The position numbers were made by a program, and so were the translations under genes. Below the pieces are notes generated by a model. That model ran no database searches. It saw only the letters and a list, made by a program, of their open reading frames with translations, and was not told where the DNA came from. From Jiangella ureilytica (lineage in GTDB: Bacteria; Actinomycetota; Actinomycetes; Jiangellales; Jiangellaceae), in assembly GCF_004348545.1 (NCBI RefSeq), contig NZ_SMKL01000029.1, forward strand, positions 1-64,000: a DNA stretch of 64,000 nt, written 5' to 3'. The stretch's first letter is position 1; every line of letters starts with the position of its first letter. This document shows, piece by piece, positions 10,068 through 17,464 of the stretch.

Positions 10068-10876
10068 GCCGCCGCCCGCGCTTCGGCGCGATCGCCCTCG
10101 CCGTCACGGCGGCCGCCCTGCTCAGCGCCTGCGGGGACGACGGCGACGACGCCGCGGCACCGTCCGGCGTGGCGAGCGGGCCAGGCGACGACGCACCCGG
10201 CGGGACGGTCACCGTCCTGGCGGCCGCGTCGCTGACGGAGTCGTTCGAGACCCTCGCCGACCAGCTGGGCGACGACCATCCGGACCTCGAGATCGTGTAC
10301 TCCTTCGGCCCGAGCTCCGGCCTGGTCGAGCAGCTGCTCGCGGGCGCGCCGGCGGACGTGCTGGCCACCGCCGACACCACGACGATGGACGACGCCGTCG
10401 CCGGTGGGGTGGTCGACAGCGCGCCGGAGATCTTCGCCCGCAACACCCTCGCCCTGGCCGTCCCGGCCGGGAACCCTGCCGGCGTCACCGGGCTCGCCGA
10501 CCTCGCGAACCCGGACCTGCGCATCGCGATCTGCGAGCCGCAGGTGCCGTGCGGAAGCTCGGCGCAGCGGCTGCTCGACGCCGCAGGCGTCACCGCGGCG
10601 CCGGACACGCTGACCACGGACGTCAAGGAGGCGGCGTCACTGGTCGCCCTGGGCGAGGCCGACGCGGCGCTGATCTACCTGACCGACGCCGCGGCCGTGG
10701 GCGACGCCGTCGAGACCATCGACGTCCCCGAAGCGAACACCGTCGTCAACGAGTATCCGGTCGCCGTCCTCGCCGATGCCCCGAATCCCGAGGGCGCGCA
10801 GGCGCTCCTCGACGCCATCACGGGCGAGCCGGGCCGGAGCATCCTCGACGCGGCCGGCTTCCTGCCGGCCCAGTGA
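10064..10876 (+). CDS. modA: Molybdate ABC transporter substrate-binding lipoprotein
   Basis: 270-aa periplasmic-binding-fold protein. The signal peptide ends in the lipobox LSAC (about residues 20-23), followed by an Asp/Gly/Ala linker. The ModA hallmarks are AAASLTESF near residue 50, FGPSSGLVEQL, GAPADVLATAD and CGSSAQRLLDAAG. It binds molybdate or tungstate outside the membrane for ModBC. The GTG start overlaps the preceding stop (GTGA), and its own stop overlaps the modB GTG in the same way. Confidence 0.93.
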   Translation: MSRRPRFGAIALAVTAAALLSACGDDGDDAAAPSGVASGPGDDAPGGTVTVLAAASLTESFETLADQLGDDHPDLEIVYSFGPSSGLVEQLLAGAPADVLATADTTTMDDAVAGGVVDSAPEIFARNTLALAVPAGNPAGVTGLADLANPDLRIAICEPQVPCGSSAQRLLDAAGVTAAPDTLTTDVKEAASLVALGEADAALIYLTDAAAVGDAVETIDVPEANTVVNEYPVAVLADAPNPEGAQALLDAITGEPGRSILDAAGFLPAQ

Positions 10877-11679
10877 GCCGCACCCGTCGCCGGCAGGACC
10901 CGCGGGTCCCGGCAGTGCTGCTGATCCCGGCGGCGCTCGGCGTCGCGATCCTGGTCCTGCCCATGGTGGGCCTGGTCCTGCGCGCGCCCTGGGGCGGCCT
11001 CCCGTCGATCCTCACCTCCGACGAGGTCCTGACCGCGCTGCGGCTGTCGCTGGTCACGGCGACGGTGTCGACGGGGGTCGCGCTGGTGTGCGGCGTGCCG
11101 GTGGCCTGGCTGCTGGCCCGCACGCGGCTGCCCGGGCGGTCGGTGCTCCGGGGCCTGGTGACGGTGCCGCTGGTGCTGCCGCCGGTGGTGGGCGGCGTCG
11201 CGCTGCTCATGGTGTTCGGCCGGCGCGGGCTGGTCGGCGGCTGGCTCCATGACACGTTCGGGATCAGTCTGCCGTTCACCACCGAGGCGGTCGTGCTCGC
11301 GCAGGTCTTCGTCGCGATGCCGTTCCTCATCGTCGCCGTCGAGGGGGCGCTGCGCACGGCCGACCGCCGCTACGAGGACGTCGCGGCGACCCTCGGCGCC
11401 ACCTCGTGGACGACGTTTCGCCGCGTCACGCTGCCCGGCGTCGCGCCCGGGGTGCTGGCGGGCGCGGTGCTCTGCTGGGCCCGGGCGCTCGGCGAGTTCG
11501 GAGCCACGGTGACCTTCGCCGGCAGCTTCCCCGGCACCACCCGCACGCTGCCGTTGGAGGCCTACGTCGCCATCAACGCCGGCGACACCGAGGTCGCCAT
11601 CGTGCTCAGCCTGCTGATGATCGCGGTGTCGGTGACGATCCTCGTCGGGCTGCGCGACCGCTGGATCGGGACCTCATGA
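10873..11679 (+). CDS. modB: Molybdate ABC transporter permease
   Basis: 268-aa permease with about six membrane helices. The ATPase-contact loop reads YEDVAATLGATSWTTFRRVTLP and is followed by ALGEFGATVTFAGSFPGTTRTLP, which is characteristic of ModB. Start GTG at 10873 overlaps the modA stop by 4 nt. Works with ModA and ModC. Confidence 0.93.
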   Translation: MSRTRRRQDPRVPAVLLIPAALGVAILVLPMVGLVLRAPWGGLPSILTSDEVLTALRLSLVTATVSTGVALVCGVPVAWLLARTRLPGRSVLRGLVTVPLVLPPVVGGVALLMVFGRRGLVGGWLHDTFGISLPFTTEAVVLAQVFVAMPFLIVAVEGALRTADRRYEDVAATLGATSWTTFRRVTLPGVAPGVLAGAVLCWARALGEFGATVTFAGSFPGTTRTLPLEAYVAINAGDTEVAIVLSLLMIAVSVTILVGLRDRWIGTS

Positions 11680-12728
11680 GCCTCGACGCCGACCTCGCGC
11701 TGACCCGCGGCGACCTCGCGCTGCGCATCGGCCTCGCCGTCGGTCCCGGCGAGGTGGTGGCGCTGCTCGGCCCGAACGGCGCCGGCAAGTCGACGACGCT
11801 GCAGCTGCTGGCCGGCACGCTGGTGCCCGACGGCGGCCGGGTCGAGCTCGACGGGGTGACGCTCGACGACGCCGCCGCCGGCGTGCACGTGCGCCCGCGC
11901 GAGCGCCGCGTCGGCATGGTCGTCCAGGACTACCTGTTGTTCCCGAGGATGAGCGTGCTCGAGAACGTCGCGTTCGGGCTGCGCTCGCGCGGCCTGCCCC
12001 GAGACCGGGCACGGGCCGAGGCGCGCGGCTGGCTGGCCCGCATGGGGCTGGAGGGCTACGAACGACGGCGTCCGGCCGAGCTCTCCGGGGGGCAGGCCCA
12101 GCGGGTCGCGCTGGCCAGGGCGCTGATCGTGGAGCCGCGGCTGCTGCTGCTCGACGAGCCGCTGGCCGCCCTCGACGCCGGCACCCGGCCGGTGGTCCGG
12201 GCGGAGCTGCGCCGCCACCTCGCCGGTTACGGGGGCTGCACGCTCGTCGTCACGCACGACCCGCTCGAGGCGATGGTGCTCGGCGACCGCGTCGTCGTGC
12301 TGGAGCGCGGCCGCGTCGTCCAGCAGGGCCCGCCCGCCGAGGTTGCCCGCCGTCCGCGCACCGACTACGTCGCCCGGCTGGTCGGGTTGAATCTGCTGAC
12401 CGGCACGGCGTCGGGCCGCACCGCGGAGCTGCCGACGGGCGCCGTCGTCGCGCTGGCCCATGACGCCACCGGGCCGGTGCACATCGCATTCCCGCCGGTC
12501 GCGGTCACGCTCAGCCTGCGCCGGCCCGAGGGGTCGGCCCGCAACGCCTGGCCGCTGGTCATCGCCGACCTCGAGGCGCACGGAGACCTCGTCCGGGTGA
12601 CGGCCGACGGTGCGGTGCCGGTGCTGGCCGACGTCACCCCGCTCGCCGTCGCCGACCTGGGGCTGGAGCCCGGCGGGCAGGTGTGGGCGTCGGTCAAGGC
12701 CAGCGAGATCAGCGTGTACCCGGCGTGA
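11676..12728 (+). CDS. modC: Molybdate ABC transporter ATP-binding protein
   Basis: 350-aa ATPase with Walker A GPNGAGKST (about residues 31-39), signature LSGGQAQRVALARAL, Walker B LLLLDEPLAALD and switch VVTHDP. A C-terminal Mop/TOBE-like molybdate-binding domain lies at about residues 285-350 and may sense intracellular molybdate. The ATG at 11676 overlaps the modB stop (ATGA). Last gene of the regulator-modABC operon; DUF4245 follows only 4 nt later and might be partly read through. Confidence 0.92.
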   Translation: MSLDADLALTRGDLALRIGLAVGPGEVVALLGPNGAGKSTTLQLLAGTLVPDGGRVELDGVTLDDAAAGVHVRPRERRVGMVVQDYLLFPRMSVLENVAFGLRSRGLPRDRARAEARGWLARMGLEGYERRRPAELSGGQAQRVALARALIVEPRLLLLDEPLAALDAGTRPVVRAELRRHLAGYGGCTLVVTHDPLEAMVLGDRVVVLERGRVVQQGPPAEVARRPRTDYVARLVGLNLLTGTASGRTAELPTGAVVALAHDATGPVHIAFPPVAVTLSLRRPEGSARNAWPLVIADLEAHGDLVRVTADGAVPVLADVTPLAVADLGLEPGGQVWASVKASEISVYPA

Positions 12729-12732
12729 CACC

Positions 12733-13272
12733 ATGCTGTCCGTGGCCACCTCGACCCGCGGAAACCCGTCGCTGGGCGACATCCTGCGTAGCGTCGGCGT
12801 CCTCGCCGGCGTCATCGCCGCGATCGCCATCGTGTTCAACCTGCTCAACGACCCCGAGCCGCGGCTGCCCGAACCCGTCGACTACCAGCCGGCGCTCGAG
12901 GTGGCCCGCGCCGAGTTCGGCTACGACGTGCTGGCGCCCGAGCCCGTCCCCGACGGCTGGCGCGCCACCAGCATGGACTTCGCACAGGAGAGCAGCGGCG
13001 ACCGCTGGCGACTCGGCTTCCTCATCGACGGCGAGCAGTTCGTCGGCATCGAGCAGACCGACGGCGAGATCGAGAGCTACCGCGACGACCGTCTCGGCGG
13101 CTTCGTGCCCGACGGCGAGAGCAGCATCGACGGCGCCACCTGGGAGCGCCTGGTCGAGGACGACGACGCCCCCGACCGCGCCCTGGTCCGGGTCGACGGC
13201 GGCGCGCTCACCATCGTCCGCGGGACGGTCCCGTACGAGGACCTCGAGGAGTTCGTGACGCTGCTGCGCTGA
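12733..13272 (+). CDS. DUF4245 membrane-anchored protein
   Basis: 179 aa. One N-terminal membrane helix (ILRSVGVLAGVIAAIAIVFNLL, about residues 16-37, shown here in two parts: ILRSVGVLAGV and IAAIAIVFNLL) and an extracellular beta-rich domain typical of DUF4245 (PEPVDYQPALEVARAE; PDGWRATSMDF; SIDGATWERL). Function unknown. In actinobacteria this family often lies beside glpX, fumC, xseBA and ispH, as here. ATG at 12733 is used; GTG at 12742 is a plausible alternative. It sits 4 nt after modC, but that adjacency looks accidental rather than functional. Confidence 0.82.
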   Translation: MLSVATSTRGNPSLGDILRSVGVLAGVIAAIAIVFNLLNDPEPRLPEPVDYQPALEVARAEFGYDVLAPEPVPDGWRATSMDFAQESSGDRWRLGFLIDGEQFVGIEQTDGEIESYRDDRLGGFVPDGESSIDGATWERLVEDDDAPDRALVRVDGGALTIVRGTVPYEDLEEFVTLLR

Positions 13273-13347
13273 TCGGCCGCCGGAGGGGTCTTGCCGACGG
13301 CGGCGGTGCGCGGCATCCTGGGTCGCGTCCCGACCAGGGAGGCTGCC

Positions 13348-14181
13348 ATGAGCGCGCCCGACGACTCCGCCGCGATCCCCGTCGACCAGCTCAAACGGGG
13401 TCAACGAGCGTTGTGGGCGGCCGGGGACTACGCGTCGGTCGCCGAGAAGATCGCCGCCGTCGGCCGCCGGATCGTCGACCGGGTCGGCGTCGGGCCGGGC
13501 GACGAGGTGCTCGACGTCGCCTGCGGGACCGGCAACGCCGCGATCCCGGCCGCGGTCGCCGGGGCGCGGGTCACCGGCGTCGACCTGACGCCCGAGCTGT
13601 TCGCGGCGGGCCGCGACGCGGCGGCGGCCGCCGGGGTCACCGTGGACTGGCGCGAGGGCGATGCTGAGGACCTGCCGATCGCCGACGGAACGCAGGACGT
13701 CGTGCTGTCGACCTTCGGCGCCATGTTCGCGCCGCGGCACGAGGTCACCGCCCGCGAGCTGGCCCGGGTGCTGCGCCCCGGCGGCCGGCTGGGTCTGTGC
13801 AACTGGCGGCCCGACGGCACGATCGGCGGCTTCTTCGCCACGGTCATGGGGCACGTGCCGCCACCGCCGCCGTACGCGTCGCCACCGCCGATGTGGGGCG
13901 ACCCGGATCACGTGCGGCGGCTGTTCGACGGCGCCGGCCTCGAGCTGGAGTTCGAGGACGACGTGGTCGAGCTGCCGTTCGGCTCGGTCGCGGAGATCCT
14001 CGAGTTCTACTCGACCCGGTTCGGCCCGATCGTCGCGGCGCGCGGGCTGCTGAAGCCACAGGGCCGCTGGCCGGCGCTGCACGACGATCTGCGGGCCTAC
14101 TTCGAGCGGGCGACGACGGCGCGCGACGGCGGCATCGTCTGGGCGCTGGAGTACCTGGTGGTGCTGGGACGGAAGACCTGA
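13348..14181 (+). CDS. Class I SAM-dependent methyltransferase
   Basis: 277-aa methyltransferase-11-type protein. Motif I VLDVACGTGNAAIPAA lies at about residues 53-68, followed by VTGVDLTPEL, GDAEDLP (motif II region) and VLRPGGRLGLCNW. A strong AGGGAGG sits 5 nt before the ATG at 13348. A proline-rich loop (VPPPPPYASPPP) lies in the substrate region. Substrate unknown; the sequence resembles UbiE-like or small-molecule methyltransferases. It ends immediately before the convergent xseB. Confidence 0.82.
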   Translation: MSAPDDSAAIPVDQLKRGQRALWAAGDYASVAEKIAAVGRRIVDRVGVGPGDEVLDVACGTGNAAIPAAVAGARVTGVDLTPELFAAGRDAAAAAGVTVDWREGDAEDLPIADGTQDVVLSTFGAMFAPRHEVTARELARVLRPGGRLGLCNWRPDGTIGGFFATVMGHVPPPPPYASPPPMWGDPDHVRRLFDGAGLELEFEDDVVELPFGSVAEILEFYSTRFGPIVAARGLLKPQGRWPALHDDLRAYFERATTARDGGIVWALEYLVVLGRKT

Positions 14182-14397
14182 TCAGCCGGCCGCGCCGCCG
14201 TCGGGCTCGGCCTTGCTCGCGGCGTCGAGCCTCTCGCGCGCGCCGTCGAGGTACTTCTCGCACAGCGCCGCGAGCTCCTCGCCGCGCTGCCAGAGGGCCA
14301 GCGACTCCTCGAGCGTGGTGCCGCCGGCCTCGAGCGTCGCGACGATCTGGATGAGCTCGTCGCGGGCCTCTTCGTAGCTGGGTTCGGCGGCCTGCAT
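14182..14397 (-). CDS. xseB: Exodeoxyribonuclease VII small subunit
   Basis: 71 aa. The family pattern SYEEARDELIQIVATLEAGG...LEESLALWQRGEELAALCEKYL spans almost the whole protein and forms the short helical pair that binds XseA. It lies 11 nt downstream of xseA on the same strand. The start is the ATG at 14397. The Ala/Gly-rich C-terminal tail is typical. Confidence 0.93.
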   Translation of the reverse strand: MQAAEPSYEEARDELIQIVATLEAGGTTLEESLALWQRGEELAALCEKYLDGARERLDAASKAEPDGGAAG

Positions 14398-14408
14398 GGG
14401 CAGCCAAC

Positions 14409-15614
14409 CTACCTGATGGTCGCGGAGATCTCGCCGCCGGACACCAGGAGGCGCACGTGGTCGCCGGCCGCGACGTCGGCGGGCCGGCGCACGACGGTGC
14501 CGTCGTCCTTCTGCACGACGGCGTACCCGCGCTCGAGCGTGGCGGCGGGGGAGAGCGCCCGGATACGGGCCCGGGTGTGGTCGACGTCGACGGCGGCGCG
14601 GTCGAGCAGGTGCCGCACGGTGCGCCGGGCCCGCTGTACCAGCGCGTCGACCTCTTGGGCGCGCAGCCGCAGGCCGTGGTGCGGGTCGGCCAGCGCCGGG
14701 CGCGAGCGCAGCGACGCGAGGCCGTGGCGCTCGCGGTCGAGACGGTGCCGGACGGCGGAGCGGATGCGCTCGCGGGCCCGGGCGACCCGGTCGGCCTCTT
14801 CGGCGACGTCGGGCACCACACGCTTCGCGGCGTCGGTGGGCGTGGACGCCCGCACGTCGGCCACGAGGTCGAGCAGCGGGGTGTCGGCCTCGTGCCCGAT
14901 GGCGCTGACCACCGGAGTGGTGGCCGCGGCGACCGCGCGCACCAGCGCCTCGTCGGAGAACGGCAGCAGGTCCTCGACCGATCCGCCGCCGCGGGCGATG
15001 ATGACGACGTCGACCTCGGGGTCGCGGTCGAGCACCCGCAGCGCGTCCATGACCTGGCTGACGGCGTTCAGCCCCTGCACCGCGACCGTCTCGACCCGGA
15101 ACCGCACGCCGGGCCACCGGCGCCGGGCGTTCTCGAGGACGTCGTGCTCGGCCTTGGAGTCGCGGCCGCAGATCAGCCCGACGACCCGCGGCAGGAACGG
15201 CAGCGGGCGCTTGCGCGAGTCGGCGAAGACGCCCTCGGTGGCCAGGATCTTGCGCAGCCGCTCGACCCGGGCCAGCAGGTCGCCGAGCCCGACGGTGCGC
15301 AGCTCGTCGGCGGCCAGCGAGAGCGTCCCGCGGGTGAAGTACCACGACGGCTTGGCGTGCACGACCACCCGGGCGCCGTCGGCCAGGGGCACCTGGAGCG
15401 CATCGAGCAGCCCCACCGGACAGGTCACCGTCAGCGACACCTCGGCGTGCGGGTCGCGCAGCGTGAGGAACGCCGTCGACGTACCCGGACGGCGGGAGTA
15501 CTGCGCCACCTGCCCCTCGACCCAGACCGGGCCGAGCCGGGCCACCCACTGGCCGATCAGCTGGGAGATGACGCGGACCGGTGCGGGCTTCTCCGGGGAT
15601 GTGTCGAGGGCCAC
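14409..15614 (-). CDS. xseA: Exodeoxyribonuclease VII large subunit
   Basis: 401 aa from GTG at 15614. An N-terminal OB domain (residues about 10-100, including [14 protein letters not shown]) is followed by the exonuclease domain ([59 protein letters not shown]) and a coiled-coil C-terminus ending [13 protein letters not shown]. It degrades single-stranded DNA bidirectionally with XseB. GTG at 15614 is preferred because TACGGT lies 7 nt upstream, suggesting a leaderless message; the frame stays open to 15653. Divergent to ispH, with start codons only 53 nt apart. Confidence 0.94.
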   Translation of the reverse strand: MALDTSPEKPAPVRVISQLIGQWVARLGPVWVEGQVAQYSRRPGTSTAFLTLRDPHAEVSLTVTCPVGLLDALQVPLADGARVVVHAKPSWYFTRGTLSLAADELRTVGLGDLLARVERLRKILATEGVFADSRKRPLPFLPRVVGLICGRDSKAEHDVLENARRRWPGVRFRVETVAVQGLNAVSQVMDALRVLDRDPEVDVVIIARGGGSVEDLLPFSDEALVRAVAAATTPVVSAIGHEADTPLLDLVADVRASTPTDAAKRVVPDVAEEADRVARARERIRSAVRHRLDRERHGLASLRSRPALADPHHGLRLRAQEVDALVQRARRTVRHLLDRAAVDVDHTRARIRALSPAATLERGYAVVQKDDGTVVRRPADVAAGDHVRLLVSGGEISATIR

Positions 15615-15621
15615 GATGGGC

Positions 15622-15627
15622 ACCGTA
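15622..15627 (-). promoter_or_regulatory. -10 box of xseA
   Basis: TACGGT on the minus strand, 7 nt before the GTG at 15614. Confidence 0.5.
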
Positions 15628-15654
15628 GCCGATGGGACCGGCGGTGTCGGCACC

Positions 15655-15660
15655 TACCAT
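15655..15660 (+). promoter_or_regulatory. -10 box of ispH
   Basis: TACCAT, 7 nt before the ATG at 15668. GGAGG is also present 2 nt before the ATG, too close for a normal Shine-Dalgarno site, so leaderless initiation is favoured. Confidence 0.5.
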
Positions 15661-15667
15661 GGAGGAC

Positions 15668-16648
15668 ATGACTGTTTCGGGACGAGTCCTCCTGGCCGCC
15701 CCGCGGGGCTACTGCGCGGGCGTCGACCGCGCCGTTGTCACCGTCGAGAAGGCGCTGGACCACTACGGCCCGCCGGTCTACGTCCGCAAGCAGATCGTGC
15801 ACAACAAGCACGTGGTCGAGACGCTCGAGCAGCGCGGCGCCGTCTTCGTCGAAGAGCTGTCCGAGGTGCCCGAGGGCGCCCTGGTGGTCTTCTCCGCGCA
15901 CGGCGTGTCGCCCATGGTGCACGCCGAGGCCGGCGAGCGCGGGTTGCGCACCATCGACGCCACCTGCCCGCTGGTCACCAAGGTGCACAACGAGGCCCGC
16001 CGGTTCGCCAAGGACGACCTCGACATCGTGCTCATCGGCCACCACGGGCACGAAGAGGTCGAGGGCACCGCGGGCGAGGCGCCCGAGCACATCCAGCTGG
16101 TCGAGAGCCCCGACGACGTCGACAAGGTGCAGGTCCGCGACCCCTCGCGGGTGGTGTGGCTGTCGCAGACCACGCTGTCGGTCGACGAGACCTACGAGAC
16201 CGTGGGCAAGCTGCGCGAGCGGTTCCCGGCGCTCATCAGCCCGCCCAGCGACGACATCTGTTACGCCACCCAGAACCGCCAGGTCGCGGTCAAGGAGATC
16301 GCCCGCGAGTCCGAGCTGGTGCTGGTGGTCGGATCGGCCAACTCCTCCAACTCGGTGCGTCTGGTCGAGGTCGCGCTCGATGCCGGAGCCGACGCCGCGT
16401 ACCGCATCGACAACGCCGGCGAGATCGACGAGGCCTGGCTCACCGGTGTGTCGACGGTGGGCCTGACCAGCGGCGCGTCAGTGCCCGAAGAGCTGGTCGA
16501 CGGCGTCGTCGCGTACCTGGGCGAGCGCGGGTTCCCCACCGTCGAGGAGCACCGCACCACCGAGGAGTCGCTGATCTTCTCGCTGCCGCGCGAACTGCGC
16601 CGCGACCTCAAGGCGCCGACGGCGTCCGCTCCGGTCTCGTCTGACTGA
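15668..16648 (+). CDS. ispH: 4-hydroxy-3-methylbut-2-enyl diphosphate reductase
   Basis: 326-aa iron-sulfur enzyme of the last MEP-pathway step, making IPP and DMAPP. The three cluster cysteines lie in [16 protein letters not shown] and [11 protein letters not shown]. The diphosphate-binding [11 protein letters not shown] and the HGV and HHGHEE motifs are present. Length is normal. The ATG at 15668 is chosen (ATG at 15659 is in frame but overlaps the putative -10 box). Divergent from xseA. Confidence 0.96.
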   Translation: MTVSGRVLLAAPRGYCAGVDRAVVTVEKALDHYGPPVYVRKQIVHNKHVVETLEQRGAVFVEELSEVPEGALVVFSAHGVSPMVHAEAGERGLRTIDATCPLVTKVHNEARRFAKDDLDIVLIGHHGHEEVEGTAGEAPEHIQLVESPDDVDKVQVRDPSRVVWLSQTTLSVDETYETVGKLRERFPALISPPSDDICYATQNRQVAVKEIARESELVLVVGSANSSNSVRLVEVALDAGADAAYRIDNAGEIDEAWLTGVSTVGLTSGASVPEELVDGVVAYLGERGFPTVEEHRTTEESLIFSLPRELRRDLKAPTASAPVSSD

Positions 16649-16667
16649 GGGCGATCCGCCCGGCGGG

Positions 16668-17117
16668 TCAGCCCTTGCCGCCGTCGCGCTTGCCGAAGGC
16701 GGCGGCCAGCAGGATGAGTCCCCAGATGCCGATCGGGAAGATCGGCCAGAACCGCTGCAGCTCGCCCGACGCGATGCTGCTGATGGCCCAGATGCCGATC
16801 ATGATGACGGCGCCGCCCAGCCACGACTGCCACTCGTCGAGGTACTCGCGTACCTCGCGTCTCTTGCGCTCGGCGACCGCCTGGTGCTGTTCCGCCTCGG
16901 CCTGCCGCTGCACACGCTGCAGCGGCTGCGGCAGGTCGGCGGTGAGGCGGTCGAGCTCGCCGTAGGTGCGGGCCTCCCAGACCGCCTGCAGGCGGCGCTC
17001 GTACTCGTCGTCGTCGAGCCGTCCCTCGGTGAACGCGTCGCGTAGATCCTCGGCCACGAGATCGCGATCGGAGTCGGCGGCGCGCTGCTCTGGGCGGCGC
17101 GCGGGCAGATCGTTCAT
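16668..17117 (-). CDS. DUF1707 protein with two C-terminal membrane helices
   Basis: 149 aa. DUF1707 domain at about residues 13-65 (ADSDRDLVAEDLRDAFTEG...LDDDEYERRL), a charged coiled-coil-like stretch (residues 70-95), then two hydrophobic segments (WLGGAVIMIGIWAISSIA; FWPIFPIGIWGLILLAAAF). The ATG at 17117 has GGGAGGGGA just upstream. This is the third DUF1707 protein in the window; unlike the 7.7-9.1 kb pair it is membrane-anchored and lacks the LiaF-like domain. Function unknown. Confidence 0.85.
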   Translation of the reverse strand: MNDLPARRPEQRAADSDRDLVAEDLRDAFTEGRLDDDEYERRLQAVWEARTYGELDRLTADLPQPLQRVQRQAEAEQHQAVAERKRREVREYLDEWQSWLGGAVIMIGIWAISSIASGELQRFWPIFPIGIWGLILLAAAFGKRDGGKG

Positions 17118-17464
17118 CGCATCCCCTCCCGTCGGCGTGCCCGCAGCAAGGATACGACCAGCGTGGCCGTGCTCCCGTCGGCCCGGTGCGGCGTGCGCAT
17201 GACGTGGTGCTGACAACCGGTCACGACCCCTTGGCAGGATGGAACGCTTCTGCTAACTTTCTTTCCAATTCGATTCGAGCCCATTCCGGCGCCTTGTCCA
17301 GAAGGCTGGGAGTCATCGCGATTCTCACGCTGCGTCGGCGAGTCACCTCCTCAGTCAACGCGGCGCGTGAGCCTGCGCGCCCTCGTGGAGGTGATGCGAA
17401 CCCGCGATCGGATCCCCGGGATCCGAGCCCCGTCACGGACTTCCATCATGCGAGGAGTCAGCCC
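17118..17464. other. Intergenic region carrying the chitinase promoter
   Basis: 347 nt between the divergent DUF1707 gene and the chitinase. It contains an AT-rich island (about 17240-17285), unusual for this genome, a good sigma-70-like promoter and a leader of about 200 nt. A minus-strand open frame inside it (17221-17436) was not accepted as a gene. Confidence 0.6.
17231..17259 (+). promoter_or_regulatory. Chitinase promoter
   Basis: TTGGCA (17231-17236), 17-bp spacer, TAACTT (17254-17259), followed by TCTTTCCAATTCGATTC. The AT-rich sequence around the -10 box is a plausible operator, but I cannot name the regulator; no clear DasR-type TGGTCTAGACCA site is visible. Confidence 0.55.

Noticed and set aside
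17221-17436. Minus-strand 71-aa open frame upstream of the chitinase
   Set aside because: It overlaps the chitinase promoter and leader, has no Shine-Dalgarno site or -10 box, and its sequence resembles no family. The plausible-looking C-terminal stretch (APEWARIELERKLAEAF) comes from the AT-rich promoter island.
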